From Acidobacteriota bacterium (GTDB lineage Bacteria; Acidobacteriota; Blastocatellia; Pyrinomonadales; Pyrinomonadaceae): 64,000 nt of DNA. The translations under genes were made by a program, and so were the position numbers. Each line of letters starts with the position of its first letter. Within the stretch, counting starts at the first letter, position 1. The stretch is from the NCBI GenBank assembly GCA_029781855.1, contig JAKOVX010000033.1, positions 1 through 64,000 of the forward strand, read 5' to 3'. Under the pieces are notes generated by a model, which saw nothing but the letters and a program-made list of their open reading frames with translations, did not search any database and was not told the origin of the DNA. Positions 25,618-33,493 of this stretch are shown here, piece after piece.

Positions 25618-26274
25618 ATGAACGGACTAAAGCTTGTAACGCGGGAAAACCGCAATCAAACAGCCGAAGAATACACGCCGCTTGTGACAATCTACGCCGA
25701 TGCATCGTGCCTTCGAAACGGATCCCCGGATGCATCGGCCGGCTGCGGAGCGGTGATCATCGACCGCAACAGGATGGAACTGAAACTTGTTGCGAAATAT
25801 CTCCCCGGTGCTGTTACTAATCAGCAGGCCGAGATACTCGCTTGTGTGATGGCTCTTGAAGAACTCCGCCGTCCATGCCGCGTCGAGATATTCTCCGATT
25901 CGCAATACGTGATCGACACGATGACGGGGAAGAACCGGATGAAGACCAACCGCACTTTCTGGGGACTGCTGGTCGAACAAAGCTACGGCCATCACATGAC
26001 CTGGCGATGGATAAAGGGTCATGACGGCGTGACGTTTCAGGAGGCTGCCGACCGACTCGCACGGGCGGTATCGGCCACGAGAACCGACCTGCTATCAGAT
26101 GATCTGGAACATCTGGCCGTGCATCTTTCGGAGGAAAGCAACCAGCGCAATATCCGTTCGTTCGAGATCGAGCTGGACAAGATCGTCGGCCGTTATGAGG
26201 GGGCCGGCGGCGCTCACGATCGGGTTCCCAGACTCGACGGCGCGGCTGCTTTTCCTTCGGCCTTTTCCGCTTGA
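25618..26274 (+). CDS. rnhA: Ribonuclease HI family protein
   Basis: RNase HI cleaves RNA in RNA-DNA hybrids. The 218-aa protein shows the catalytic acidic residues in order: VTIYADASC (Asp), TNQQAEILA (Glu), EIFSDSQYV (Asp) and a distal Asp in EAADRLARA. A GHD (usually GHxG) loop precedes the last. The C-terminal 50 residues are an extra tail absent from E. coli RNase HI. Start MNGLKLVTREN is preceded by GGGGTGAGG; an upstream in-frame ATG overlaps the ssb stop. It closes the leading-type block before the transfer origin. Confidence 0.88.
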   Translation: MNGLKLVTRENRNQTAEEYTPLVTIYADASCLRNGSPDASAGCGAVIIDRNRMELKLVAKYLPGAVTNQQAEILACVMALEELRRPCRVEIFSDSQYVIDTMTGKNRMKTNRTFWGLLVEQSYGHHMTWRWIKGHDGVTFQEAADRLARAVSATRTDLLSDDLEHLAVHLSEESNQRNIRSFEIELDKIVGRYEGAGGAHDRVPRLDGAAAFPSAFSA

Positions 26275-26286
26275 GTAACGGGCGGC

Positions 26287-26544
26287 TTATGCGTTTTGTC
26301 TGAGCCAGGATTTAAAGGCGGAGTCTCGGTCGAAGAGCACGTTCAGAGCGTATTCGATCACGTCGTCGCTCGTGACCTCCGTGTTCATTTGGGAACCGGC
26401 GAATCGGAGATATAGCTTCAGTTTCTCGTCCGTTCGGTCTAGGATCTTAGCGTTCACTTTGACGTAGTTGAGCCGGTTTAGCTGGAGCATCGGCTGCCCG
26501 GAGGTATGCCTCGCGGCTGGTGTGTTTTCGGGGATTGTTGACAT
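26287..26544 (-). CDS. Small putative DNA-binding protein next to oriT
   Basis: The 85-aa protein has a basic, disordered N-terminus, then a strand-helix-helix pattern (NYVKVNAKILDRTDEKLKLYLRFAGS ... VTSDDVIEYALNVLF) resembling ribbon-helix-helix proteins. It is the only minus-strand gene between 21.7 and 34.7 kb and diverges from the relaxase operon across the candidate oriT. That layout recalls transfer-origin accessory proteins. The family is not recognised with certainty. Confidence 0.6.
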   Translation of the reverse strand: MSTIPENTPAARHTSGQPMLQLNRLNYVKVNAKILDRTDEKLKLYLRFAGSQMNTEVTSDDVIEYALNVLFDRDSAFKSWLRQNA

Positions 26545-26697
26545 AGATTTTGATCGACTCCTTTAGGTTTAGTTTGTGCCGGAGGAGCCAGATCAATCGC
26601 CGTGCCAACGGTGTTTCTATCGATAGGAGGTGCAAAAACGAACCGCTCCTGGTGAATAAATAAGCCATTCGGGAGGGGCCGTTAGAAAATTTTAGAG

Positions 26698-26734
26698 AAG
26701 CCTTACCGAACGGTACGACAGGATAGACCGGCTT
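26698..26734 (-). other. oriT: Candidate origin of transfer (oriT) with MOBP-like nic motif
   Basis: The minus strand reads CTATCCTG followed by TCG, matching the YATCCTG-Y nic core known for MOBP (RP4) and VirD2-type relaxases. The cut would fall between 26719 and 26718 on the minus strand. The flank 3' of the cut contains the perfect palindrome TACCGAACGGTA (26704-26715), and the whole is bracketed by AAGCC/GGCTT (26698-26702, 26730-26734). It lies between two divergent small DNA-binding-protein genes, 0.85 kb before the relaxase gene. Confidence 0.55.
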
Positions 26735-26741
26735 TGACGCT

Positions 26742-26768
26742 TTGTAAACCCAACAACCCTTTTAATAT
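26742..26768 (+). promoter_or_regulatory. Probable sigma-70-type promoter of the relaxase operon
   Basis: TTGTAA (26742-26747) and TAATAT (26763-26768) are separated by 15 bp (16 if TTTGTA is taken as the -35). The -35 overlaps a TTGTAAAC half-site of the operator at 26783-26801, so the same protein could act at both places. Confidence 0.4.
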
Positions 26769-26782
26769 CCGTTACTTAAGCC

Positions 26783-26801
26783 TTGTAAACCACGTTTACA
26801 A
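26783..26801. promoter_or_regulatory. Palindromic operator abutting a start codon
   Basis: TTGTAAACCACGTTTACAA is a perfect 8-bp inverted repeat with a 3-nt centre. It ends one base before the ATG at 26802 of the ribbon-helix-helix gene. A third TTGTAAAC half-site is at 26742-26749. The obvious reading is autoregulation of the mobilisation operon. Confidence 0.6.
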
Positions 26802-27587
26802 ATGTCGTTAGAGATTGGCCGGGTCGCTCCCGGCACATGTTTTGCGACTGTTCGCGTCCCGGAAGATCGTTTACGAATGGAAGATTGTCGCCTTCCGGAG
26901 ACGACCCGGGAACGGCTTATGAGAAAAAGAGAGATGGATACGATCCTCGCCAGGATGGACGGAGATCCGGACGCAATACCGGGTGAACCGATATGTATAA
27001 GGCCCTTTAGTACCGATGACGAAAAGCTTGACGAGATAGTGAAGGAAACGGGCGAAGTGAAGTCGTCGCTGGTGCGGCGGATGATCCGTTTCGCGTTGTC
27101 CGACCAGCGGGGGAGTTTCGCTTCGGACCGGTGTCAGGGGAAACTTGACTGGCTGATCAAACAAGGCCGCAAAAGCGACGATGTTTCTTCCCAGGTGGGC
27201 AAGCAGCTTGACGATATCCGTGAACGGCTGGAAGCGGTGGAAAATGAGGTCAAGAACGTTGCGGAGAACTTACGCTCTCTCCCGACCTTTTTGCATGAGC
27301 TTTACTGCATGACCTCTATCCTGGTCTCGTCGCAGAATCTGACGCTCACACGGCTGCTAGAATTCTCATCGCCGAGTCCGAAGGAGAGGGAACAAGCCGT
27401 CCTGATAGCGGCCGCGGCGAGGGCCAATCAGATCGGTGAGGCGATCAAAGATCTGTCCCAGTTTGCCGCCTTTCACAATATCCGTTTCGGTGATGACGAT
27501 TCGGACCAACTGTTCCTGCTGACGAAGGTCAAAGCCATCAAGGACCTGATCGCGGCGTCGTCGAAACCGCGCAAATCGGCCGAATGA
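26802..27587 (+). CDS. Ribbon-helix-helix mobilisation accessory protein
   Basis: The 261-aa protein carries a likely ribbon-helix-helix motif (ICIRPFSTDDEKLDEIVKETGEVKSSLVRRMIRFAL, residues about 66-101). A coiled-coil segment follows (SQVGKQLDDIRERLEAVENEV), then a helical C-terminal domain. It precedes and overlaps the relaxase gene by ATGA, as MobC/TraJ-type accessory proteins do. It probably binds the adjacent oriT and the palindrome at its own start. No Shine-Dalgarno is visible because the palindrome occupies that place; a later start such as MEDCRLPE is possible. Confidence 0.7.
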   Translation: MSLEIGRVAPGTCFATVRVPEDRLRMEDCRLPETTRERLMRKREMDTILARMDGDPDAIPGEPICIRPFSTDDEKLDEIVKETGEVKSSLVRRMIRFALSDQRGSFASDRCQGKLDWLIKQGRKSDDVSSQVGKQLDDIRERLEAVENEVKNVAENLRSLPTFLHELYCMTSILVSSQNLTLTRLLEFSSPSPKEREQAVLIAAAARANQIGEAIKDLSQFAAFHNIRFGDDDSDQLFLLTKVKAIKDLIAASSKPRKSAE

Positions 27588-30025
27588 GAGTGATCGCGAG
27601 CGTGCAGTCGAAGAGGGGCAGCTCCCGTGGGCTGATCCACTACATCGCCCGCAGCAAGATCGACACCGAGCGAGAGCCCGAAAAAGGGCGCGAGCTGTTC
27701 AACGCGGTCGCGGACGAACTCTCCGTAAAGAGCGCGAACAATTCCATCAAGGCAGACATTGTCCGGGGGCGGCCTTCGAATGACGAACTGCATCATCTTG
27801 TCCTTTCATTCCGTGCTGATGATTATCAAGCTCTCGGAAGGACCGAAAAACATCGAAGAGCGGCGCTAAAGGAAACGACACGGGCGGCTATGAAGAGGCT
27901 GGAGAACGCCCTCAATGCCGACCGCATTTCATGGGCTGCCGCCGTGCATCTCAACACCGAAAACCCTCACGTGCACATCGCGATGCAGAAGGAGTTCCTG
28001 GCGAGAGATCTGGAAACGCGGGTCATGACCAAGATCCCGCGCGAGGCCCTGCCCCACTTCGACGGGCGCGACGGCGAAAAGGTTCTTATATTGGGAATCC
28101 TGATCGAAGCCGCGACCGAAAAGATGGCGCAGTTGATCGCCGGCAATCGTGAGCGCGTACGATCACGCGATATGGCGGAGACACGACACAACTTCGGATT
28201 GCCTGCGCACGGCAAAACGGATGGTGAGACAGATAGCGAGGCCCGTCGAAAAACCGGAGAGGAGCGAGACATCCTTCGTCGCGGAATTCTCGCAGAATAC
28301 GAGCTTCGCCGGATCGCGTCGAAGATTGAAGCGTTGACCGATCAGGGCGATAGAATGCGGTTCCTTGTTACCGACCCCGTTACCGGACAAAAAAGGCGGC
28401 TTTCGCTTCGCGATCTTGAGCAACGCGGGGTCGGTTCGGATGCCGTTCCCGATGGTTCGCCGCAGCGGCAAATACGGACCATTCTGTTCAAAATGCTCGC
28501 GAAAGAAGAAACGGCGAAGGAGCACCTTCGGAAGATTGCGGCCGATACTATCCGTGATGCGAACGGCATAAAGTCTTTGTACAAAAAGAACGGTTGGAAG
28601 CTGCCCGCACCATCACTTACAAAGGATGAGCTCGACAACCTCCAGGACCACTGCCTTGAGGGATCGAACATCCGCACGTTCTCATATCTTGAAAGCGTAA
28701 GGGCACAACTTGAAAAAACACACGAGATCGAGCCCAGGAGTAAGGAGGAAATCGGGCGACTTGCGGCACGGAAGGCGATCTCGGAACTGCGCGCGCAACT
28801 CCTTGCGAAAAACTATGCCGACCTCAACGACAGACAGTACTATCGCCTCGTCGATGTCGGCGATAAACGTGTCTCGCTCGCCCAACTCGATCGTGAGGAA
28901 AATGCTTCGACGAACTCTGGTTTGCTCTTCGCGCAAAAGCTAAAAGAAACAGCTTTACGACTGATCGGAAAACGGAAAGTGATGCCAGTCGCAAACGGGA
29001 ACGATCGCCTCAGAAATGACATTGTAAGCAAGCTGAACGAGCACCTATCCGGCATCAGAAAAGATCAAAAGACCGAAGAGAACAAGGTGAACTTCCTAGG
29101 GAAGATCTTGACGGCGAGCACCGGGAGCATAAGCGGCGAACCGGACTATTCGACCGAGCAGCTTGCGGAGATGGAAACTGTTTCACTGCGGCTGAAAATG
29201 GAGGAGTATTACACCAAAAGCTGGAACGATCAGCGGGCATTGATAGAATCCGCCGGAAGCGATTCGCCGGCGGCTCGAAAGCTTCTAAGATCCAGTCCGT
29301 CAGCCGATCTCAACCAATACAAAACAAGCGTCATCGCTGGACGCTCGCTCGCACGCGAGATCGTCGCAAAAGTTGAGTTCGAAAAGGCCAGGGAAGATTT
29401 GAAGATCTTCACGAAATCGAAGCGCTTCAAGAAGTTCGCGGTCGCCGATCCGAGGACGGGTGCCGTTGCATTTTTGAGGCTGCACGATGTCGATCTTCAC
29501 AGGCGAGGTTCGCTGCTTGATCGTGCCATGGAGGAACTTTTCGAGGGCCGCGAACGTCGGGCACTTCGGCAAACTGTTACTTCACTCGTGAAAGGTCGTG
29601 AACACAGGTTAAAGGAAGAGGTCGGTTCTGCAAAAGATCTGGTGGATTCCGCGGCCCGCAACGCCTCCGAGTTTAAGCAATCTTCTCTCTTCGGATTCAG
29701 GAGCGAACCTATCTATTCGCCGATGTTCACATCATCGGAGATCGCTGCGATCGAAATGCGAGCTTCCGCTACCAAAGATCCAAGAGAGACGGCACGGCTG
29801 CAAAAGATTCTCGAATCGGCTGCCGGCCAACCGGCACGTTCGCTCAAAGAAATTCTTCGCGATTTCGAGAACCCACAGACGACGTACACACGTCCAAATG
29901 TGCGCGATACTGCCGTGCGAACGGCTCCGGACTGGGTCGCCGCCATCGTAGCCGAGGATCACGCTATCGTCCCGGTCAGAGTGGAGAAGATTATAGAGCC
30001 AAAATTCTACGGTCATTCCCGCTGA
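27584..30025 (+). CDS. Conjugative relaxase (HUH nuclease)
   Basis: Relaxases nick oriT and lead the strand into the recipient. In this 813-aa protein the N-terminal 200 residues show the family motifs: a candidate catalytic Tyr20 in GLIHYIARSK, HHLVLSF at about 70, and the metal-binding HLNTENPHVHI with His122, His129 and His131. The remainder is long, charged and helical with no helicase or primase motif seen. It is coupled by ATGA to the accessory gene and lies just after the candidate oriT. The MOBP-like nic motif and the three-His motif agree. Confidence 0.9.
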   Translation: MRVIASVQSKRGSSRGLIHYIARSKIDTEREPEKGRELFNAVADELSVKSANNSIKADIVRGRPSNDELHHLVLSFRADDYQALGRTEKHRRAALKETTRAAMKRLENALNADRISWAAAVHLNTENPHVHIAMQKEFLARDLETRVMTKIPREALPHFDGRDGEKVLILGILIEAATEKMAQLIAGNRERVRSRDMAETRHNFGLPAHGKTDGETDSEARRKTGEERDILRRGILAEYELRRIASKIEALTDQGDRMRFLVTDPVTGQKRRLSLRDLEQRGVGSDAVPDGSPQRQIRTILFKMLAKEETAKEHLRKIAADTIRDANGIKSLYKKNGWKLPAPSLTKDELDNLQDHCLEGSNIRTFSYLESVRAQLEKTHEIEPRSKEEIGRLAARKAISELRAQLLAKNYADLNDRQYYRLVDVGDKRVSLAQLDREENASTNSGLLFAQKLKETALRLIGKRKVMPVANGNDRLRNDIVSKLNEHLSGIRKDQKTEENKVNFLGKILTASTGSISGEPDYSTEQLAEMETVSLRLKMEEYYTKSWNDQRALIESAGSDSPAARKLLRSSPSADLNQYKTSVIAGRSLAREIVAKVEFEKAREDLKIFTKSKRFKKFAVADPRTGAVAFLRLHDVDLHRRGSLLDRAMEELFEGRERRALRQTVTSLVKGREHRLKEEVGSAKDLVDSAARNASEFKQSSLFGFRSEPIYSPMFTSSEIAAIEMRASATKDPRETARLQKILESAAGQPARSLKEILRDFENPQTTYTRPNVRDTAVRTAPDWVAAIVAEDHAIVPVRVEKIIEPKFYGHSR

Positions 30026-30054
30026 AATGATCGATCCCTAAAGAGGCACAATGT

Positions 30055-32421
30055 TTGCCATTCGACGTGCCGGAGGCGGTGCACTTCGTGTTCACCGGGA
30101 AGCCAAGTCAAATGGAGACAGATCTCAGCAACCAGGTTTTAGCACGCATCGGCGATGAGACGAGGGATACCACTTATCGCACGCTCGATCTTTTGAACAT
30201 TTATACGCCGAAGCTTGGTTTACTTTCGCCCCGGCGGAGCGAAATTGCACCACGGGGTCTCGGTCGTGACGCCGCACTGATCGCATATTCCGAACGTCTT
30301 CGGAAGAGTTACAGGGCGAACGAGGGCGGAATTAGGGACGGGATGCTCAAAGTTGGGGAAGCCGTTCGCGATGGTCAGACGATAGTCGTTTCCTGCTTCT
30401 GCCGCGCCGGCCAGATATGCCACGCGGATGTAGTCAAGAACGCGATCGAGAAGGTCGGGAGATCGCTCGCCCGGGAAGCCGCTCGGGAAAAAGAGCCGGG
30501 AGGCGTTGAGCATTTCCAATCCGATCTACGATCGAATCCACGAACCGAGCGGGCCATAAATGAGATCCTTTCGGTAAGCTGGTCCGACCTGATCCTTGCG
30601 AAGCTTGAAGATACCGAAGGCCGCAACAGAAGCGAGCATGCCTCGCATCTCAACGCACATTCGCAGTTTCTCAGGGATCTCTATGAGCGCGGTTCCGTTG
30701 TCCGCGACGGTGTTCTTATAACACCGAAGGAAAGCCCGTCTCACGTGTCGCCGCTTGCTGTCACAACCGTTGAGTATGCCGTTAAGAGACTTGAACCTAT
30801 ATTGAGCGAGCCGAAAGCTAAGGAACTCGCCTCGCAGATCGTCGAGCACGGGAAAACAATCGCGGGAAGCTCTGCCGACCGGGATGCCCAAATAAAGGTA
30901 TTCAACTGGATCTACGGGGCACTTGAGGGCAGACATGATTTTCTTAAGCCCGAGGAAAGAATTTCTCGGGATCAGACGAAGGAGGAGCGAGTCGACAGAA
31001 CTTTGAGCGAGATCGCGGCCCTAGCGGAAGAGATGAGCAAACTGGAACCCTCCGACAGGCTTGTTCTGCTTGATGATGTGCGGGAACGTTCCGAGGCAAT
31101 GGACATTGACCGAACCGAGGAAGTGCTTTCATTCGAAACTGAATATGAGCATGCTTTGGATCGGGACGAACTCCAGTCACAGATAGATCCGAAAGCCTCT
31201 ATAGGCGGCATTAACGAATTCGAGCGGGTCGAGTTGGGGAATACTTCTCTTTCACGACTCGCGGACAACATGTCGAAGGACGAACTCGACAGATGGATAA
31301 ACGTCCGGCTGCCGGTCATAGACGAGATGCTTGAAAGCGGCACTTCCGTCGAAGTAATCCTTAAACCGTTTCAGAACGATATCTACCAAACAGCGAAAGA
31401 AGATCCAGTAAATAAACAGGCTGCCATCGACGATCTCAAATTTGCGACCGCTTACATTGAGCATCAACTGAAGCAGCCCGAATCGAAGCTTCGGCATGCA
31501 AACCCCCGCTACAGGAAATATGCGGCGATGCTCGATAACGCGTCATCGCGGAGCGAGTTGATGGATGCGGCATCGCGGATACGACACGAAAATGCTCGAG
31601 TCGGCCTTCAATGGTGTGCAATGACAAAAGCCGAGAAAGCGGAGACGACTCGGCCCCTAAGCTCGAAGGAAATGCAGTTCCTCTTTACCGAGGTCTCTCC
31701 GCGGCACTACACGGGGGAGATGACCGCTCTCCGGCTTGCCTACTCGAATAGCGGAATTGCCGCGAGAACAGGAACGGATGCTTTGATGCGCGGCGAGATC
31801 GAACCGAGCAAGGAAGCAATGCAGCTTATAGAGAGTCTCGAATCCCGGCTTGAAAGGCCACGTTCGACGGACTCATTATCCGCAACAAAACACTTCCTCC
31901 AAAGCCTCAAGACCCCGAATGATGAGTTGCGCTACAAGAACACGTTCGATCACAGCGAGATCTATCGAAAGCTTCCGCCTGCCGAGCGAGATTTCGTTTA
32001 CCAGCGTGCCGTGCTTCAGAAGGAGAATCTGGAAACAAGACTTATTGATAGAGCGTCGAACCGTCAAACGCCGGAACCCGCTCCCGTTCGCAAATCTCCG
32101 GCGACGGATTTCAACGCGCTTCGTGAGGACTTGAAATCCAGGTTCACGGAATTCGTAACAGCGAATCCCAAGCTCAGCGACCACGAACTGTCAGAGGGCG
32201 TCACGTTGATATTGGAAACGAGTCTCGCAAACAATGGTCTCGCGGGGAGAGCCGATCGCGAGTCCGTAAAGGCCCTAAGCCGTGAACTCTCAGACGGGAT
32301 TGGCCAGGCTCCGTCACGATCATCTACGAATCATTCGCAAGCCACCGTCCGGGTTCCTGAAAGGCCCTTGGAGAATACCAGCAGCCGCCAGTATAGAGCA
32401 TCGGACATACACACCCGTTAA
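30055..32421 (+). CDS. Unknown 788-aa protein following the relaxase, with CFC...CHAD motif
   Basis: The N-terminal 130 residues contain TIVVSCFCRAGQICHADVVKNAI. The Cys-x-Cys...Cys-His pattern resembles the DUF4326/DUF488-like motif (CWCxPxxCHGD). The remaining 650 residues are charged helices without recognisable motifs. The likely start is TTG at 30055, with AGAGG 8 nt upstream; an ATG at 30051 is in another frame and closes after about 40 codons. It follows the relaxase by 29 bp on the same strand and is probably co-expressed. Function unknown. Confidence 0.7.
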   Translation: MPFDVPEAVHFVFTGKPSQMETDLSNQVLARIGDETRDTTYRTLDLLNIYTPKLGLLSPRRSEIAPRGLGRDAALIAYSERLRKSYRANEGGIRDGMLKVGEAVRDGQTIVVSCFCRAGQICHADVVKNAIEKVGRSLAREAAREKEPGGVEHFQSDLRSNPRTERAINEILSVSWSDLILAKLEDTEGRNRSEHASHLNAHSQFLRDLYERGSVVRDGVLITPKESPSHVSPLAVTTVEYAVKRLEPILSEPKAKELASQIVEHGKTIAGSSADRDAQIKVFNWIYGALEGRHDFLKPEERISRDQTKEERVDRTLSEIAALAEEMSKLEPSDRLVLLDDVRERSEAMDIDRTEEVLSFETEYEHALDRDELQSQIDPKASIGGINEFERVELGNTSLSRLADNMSKDELDRWINVRLPVIDEMLESGTSVEVILKPFQNDIYQTAKEDPVNKQAAIDDLKFATAYIEHQLKQPESKLRHANPRYRKYAAMLDNASSRSELMDAASRIRHENARVGLQWCAMTKAEKAETTRPLSSKEMQFLFTEVSPRHYTGEMTALRLAYSNSGIAARTGTDALMRGEIEPSKEAMQLIESLESRLERPRSTDSLSATKHFLQSLKTPNDELRYKNTFDHSEIYRKLPPAERDFVYQRAVLQKENLETRLIDRASNRQTPEPAPVRKSPATDFNALREDLKSRFTEFVTANPKLSDHELSEGVTLILETSLANNGLAGRADRESVKALSRELSDGIGQAPSRSSTNHSQATVRVPERPLENTSSRQYRASDIHTR

Positions 32422-32587
32422 CGGTCTAATAATGACCGCCCTGCTTTCAATCAACCCGGGCCTCGCGTGCTCATGCCCAAGCAATTCTATTTAAGACCGC
32501 CCCGTTCACCAAACTCGGACGAAGCGAAATATCGGAGCGCGTCCTCGAACAATCGGAAAACGATTTTTCTTAAGAACACTCTGTAAA

Positions 32588-32621
32588 TACTGTTGACAGT
32601 AACTACTGTATATGCTATTTT
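32588..32621 (+). promoter_or_regulatory. Promoter with three alternating operator half-sites
   Basis: TTGACA (32593-32598) and TATTTT (32616-32621) are 17 bp apart. Overlapping them are the half-sites TACTGT (32588-32593), ACAGTA (32596-32601) and TACTGT (32604-32609), giving two perfect nested palindromes (TACTGTTGACAGTA and ACAGTAACTACTGT). The second lies between -35 and -10, where MerR-family regulators bind. The MerR-type gene starts at 32635. Confidence 0.7.
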
Positions 32622-32634
32622 GCTTGTCGTGAGT

Positions 32635-33420
32635 ATGGAATTGGATCAAATTAAGCCAGTCCAATATATTGGCGTTAAAGAACTTGCGGACGCAGCGGAG
32701 CGGATCCTCAAAGAGATGGGCTCCAGTCAGGAGAAGGGTACCGTCACCGAATATCCGAACGAACGGACGATCCGCTTTTATATTACCGAGGGCTTGTTAC
32801 CACCTTCGGAAATGAAGCAGGGTGCTGCGTCCGTTTTCGGATATCCGCATCTGCTGACTTTGCTCGTGATCAAACAACTGCAATCTGAAGGCTTACCAAT
32901 AAACATTATCCGGCAGTTGGTCGCTGGAAAGGCCGCGACCGAACTTGAACAGCTGCTCAGTGCCGGAGCGGTCGGCGTGAAGGTGATAAGCAACCCTGCG
33001 GAGCTTCAGGAGGTCATGTCGAAGAGCGAGGCCGAGCTTACCGAACTCTTCGGTGAACCGGTAAGAAAAATCGACGATCAAGATGCGGTCAACGAATACA
33101 TAAAGGCAAAAAGCGGCGGCGAAGCCAAAGAATATCTTAAAAGCCTGCTCGAGCCGCGGAGGCAAACGATGGATGACGAGCTTCCAGCATTTTCGCTGCT
33201 GGAAGCTTCGCCCAAACCGGATAAAACGATATTGCGAAGTGCTGCTAGCAGAGCGTCGCATCGGTCGCCGAAAGCCGTCGAGAGTTGGTCGCGGCACGAA
33301 ATCGCATCCGGCGTCGAAATTCACATAAGGCAAGGGTACAAGCTCCCGAATGGCGATGAGGAGACCACAGAGCTTCTAAAGAAAATAAAGGAGGCACTTG
33401 GGATTCGGGATGATTCTTGA
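32635..33420 (+). CDS. MerR-type HTH regulator
   Basis: The 261-aa protein has a MerR-like winged helix-turn-helix (NERTIRFYITEGLLPPSEMKQ ... VFGYPHLLTLLVIKQLQSEGLPINIIRQL) at about residues 40-105. A long helical C-terminal part contains no metal-binding cysteines, so it is not a classical metal sensor. Start MELDQIKP is chosen because the promoter lies directly upstream; an in-frame start at 32593 would read across the -35. It probably controls itself and the VWA gene 73 bp downstream. Confidence 0.8.
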   Translation: MELDQIKPVQYIGVKELADAAERILKEMGSSQEKGTVTEYPNERTIRFYITEGLLPPSEMKQGAASVFGYPHLLTLLVIKQLQSEGLPINIIRQLVAGKAATELEQLLSAGAVGVKVISNPAELQEVMSKSEAELTELFGEPVRKIDDQDAVNEYIKAKSGGEAKEYLKSLLEPRRQTMDDELPAFSLLEASPKPDKTILRSAASRASHRSPKAVESWSRHEIASGVEIHIRQGYKLPNGDEETTELLKKIKEALGIRDDS

Positions 33421-33493
33421 GCGAACCGTGTGGGATTGGCAGGCATTTGTGAATAAGTAAATAGAGTAAAACCATCTATTAAGGAGCGTCCAT

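Noticed and set aside
30051..30173. Short ORF from ATG 30051 as a real leader gene.
   Set aside because: It closes after about 40 codons with no protein-like pattern, and the same ribosome-binding site fits the TTG at 30055 of the long frame.
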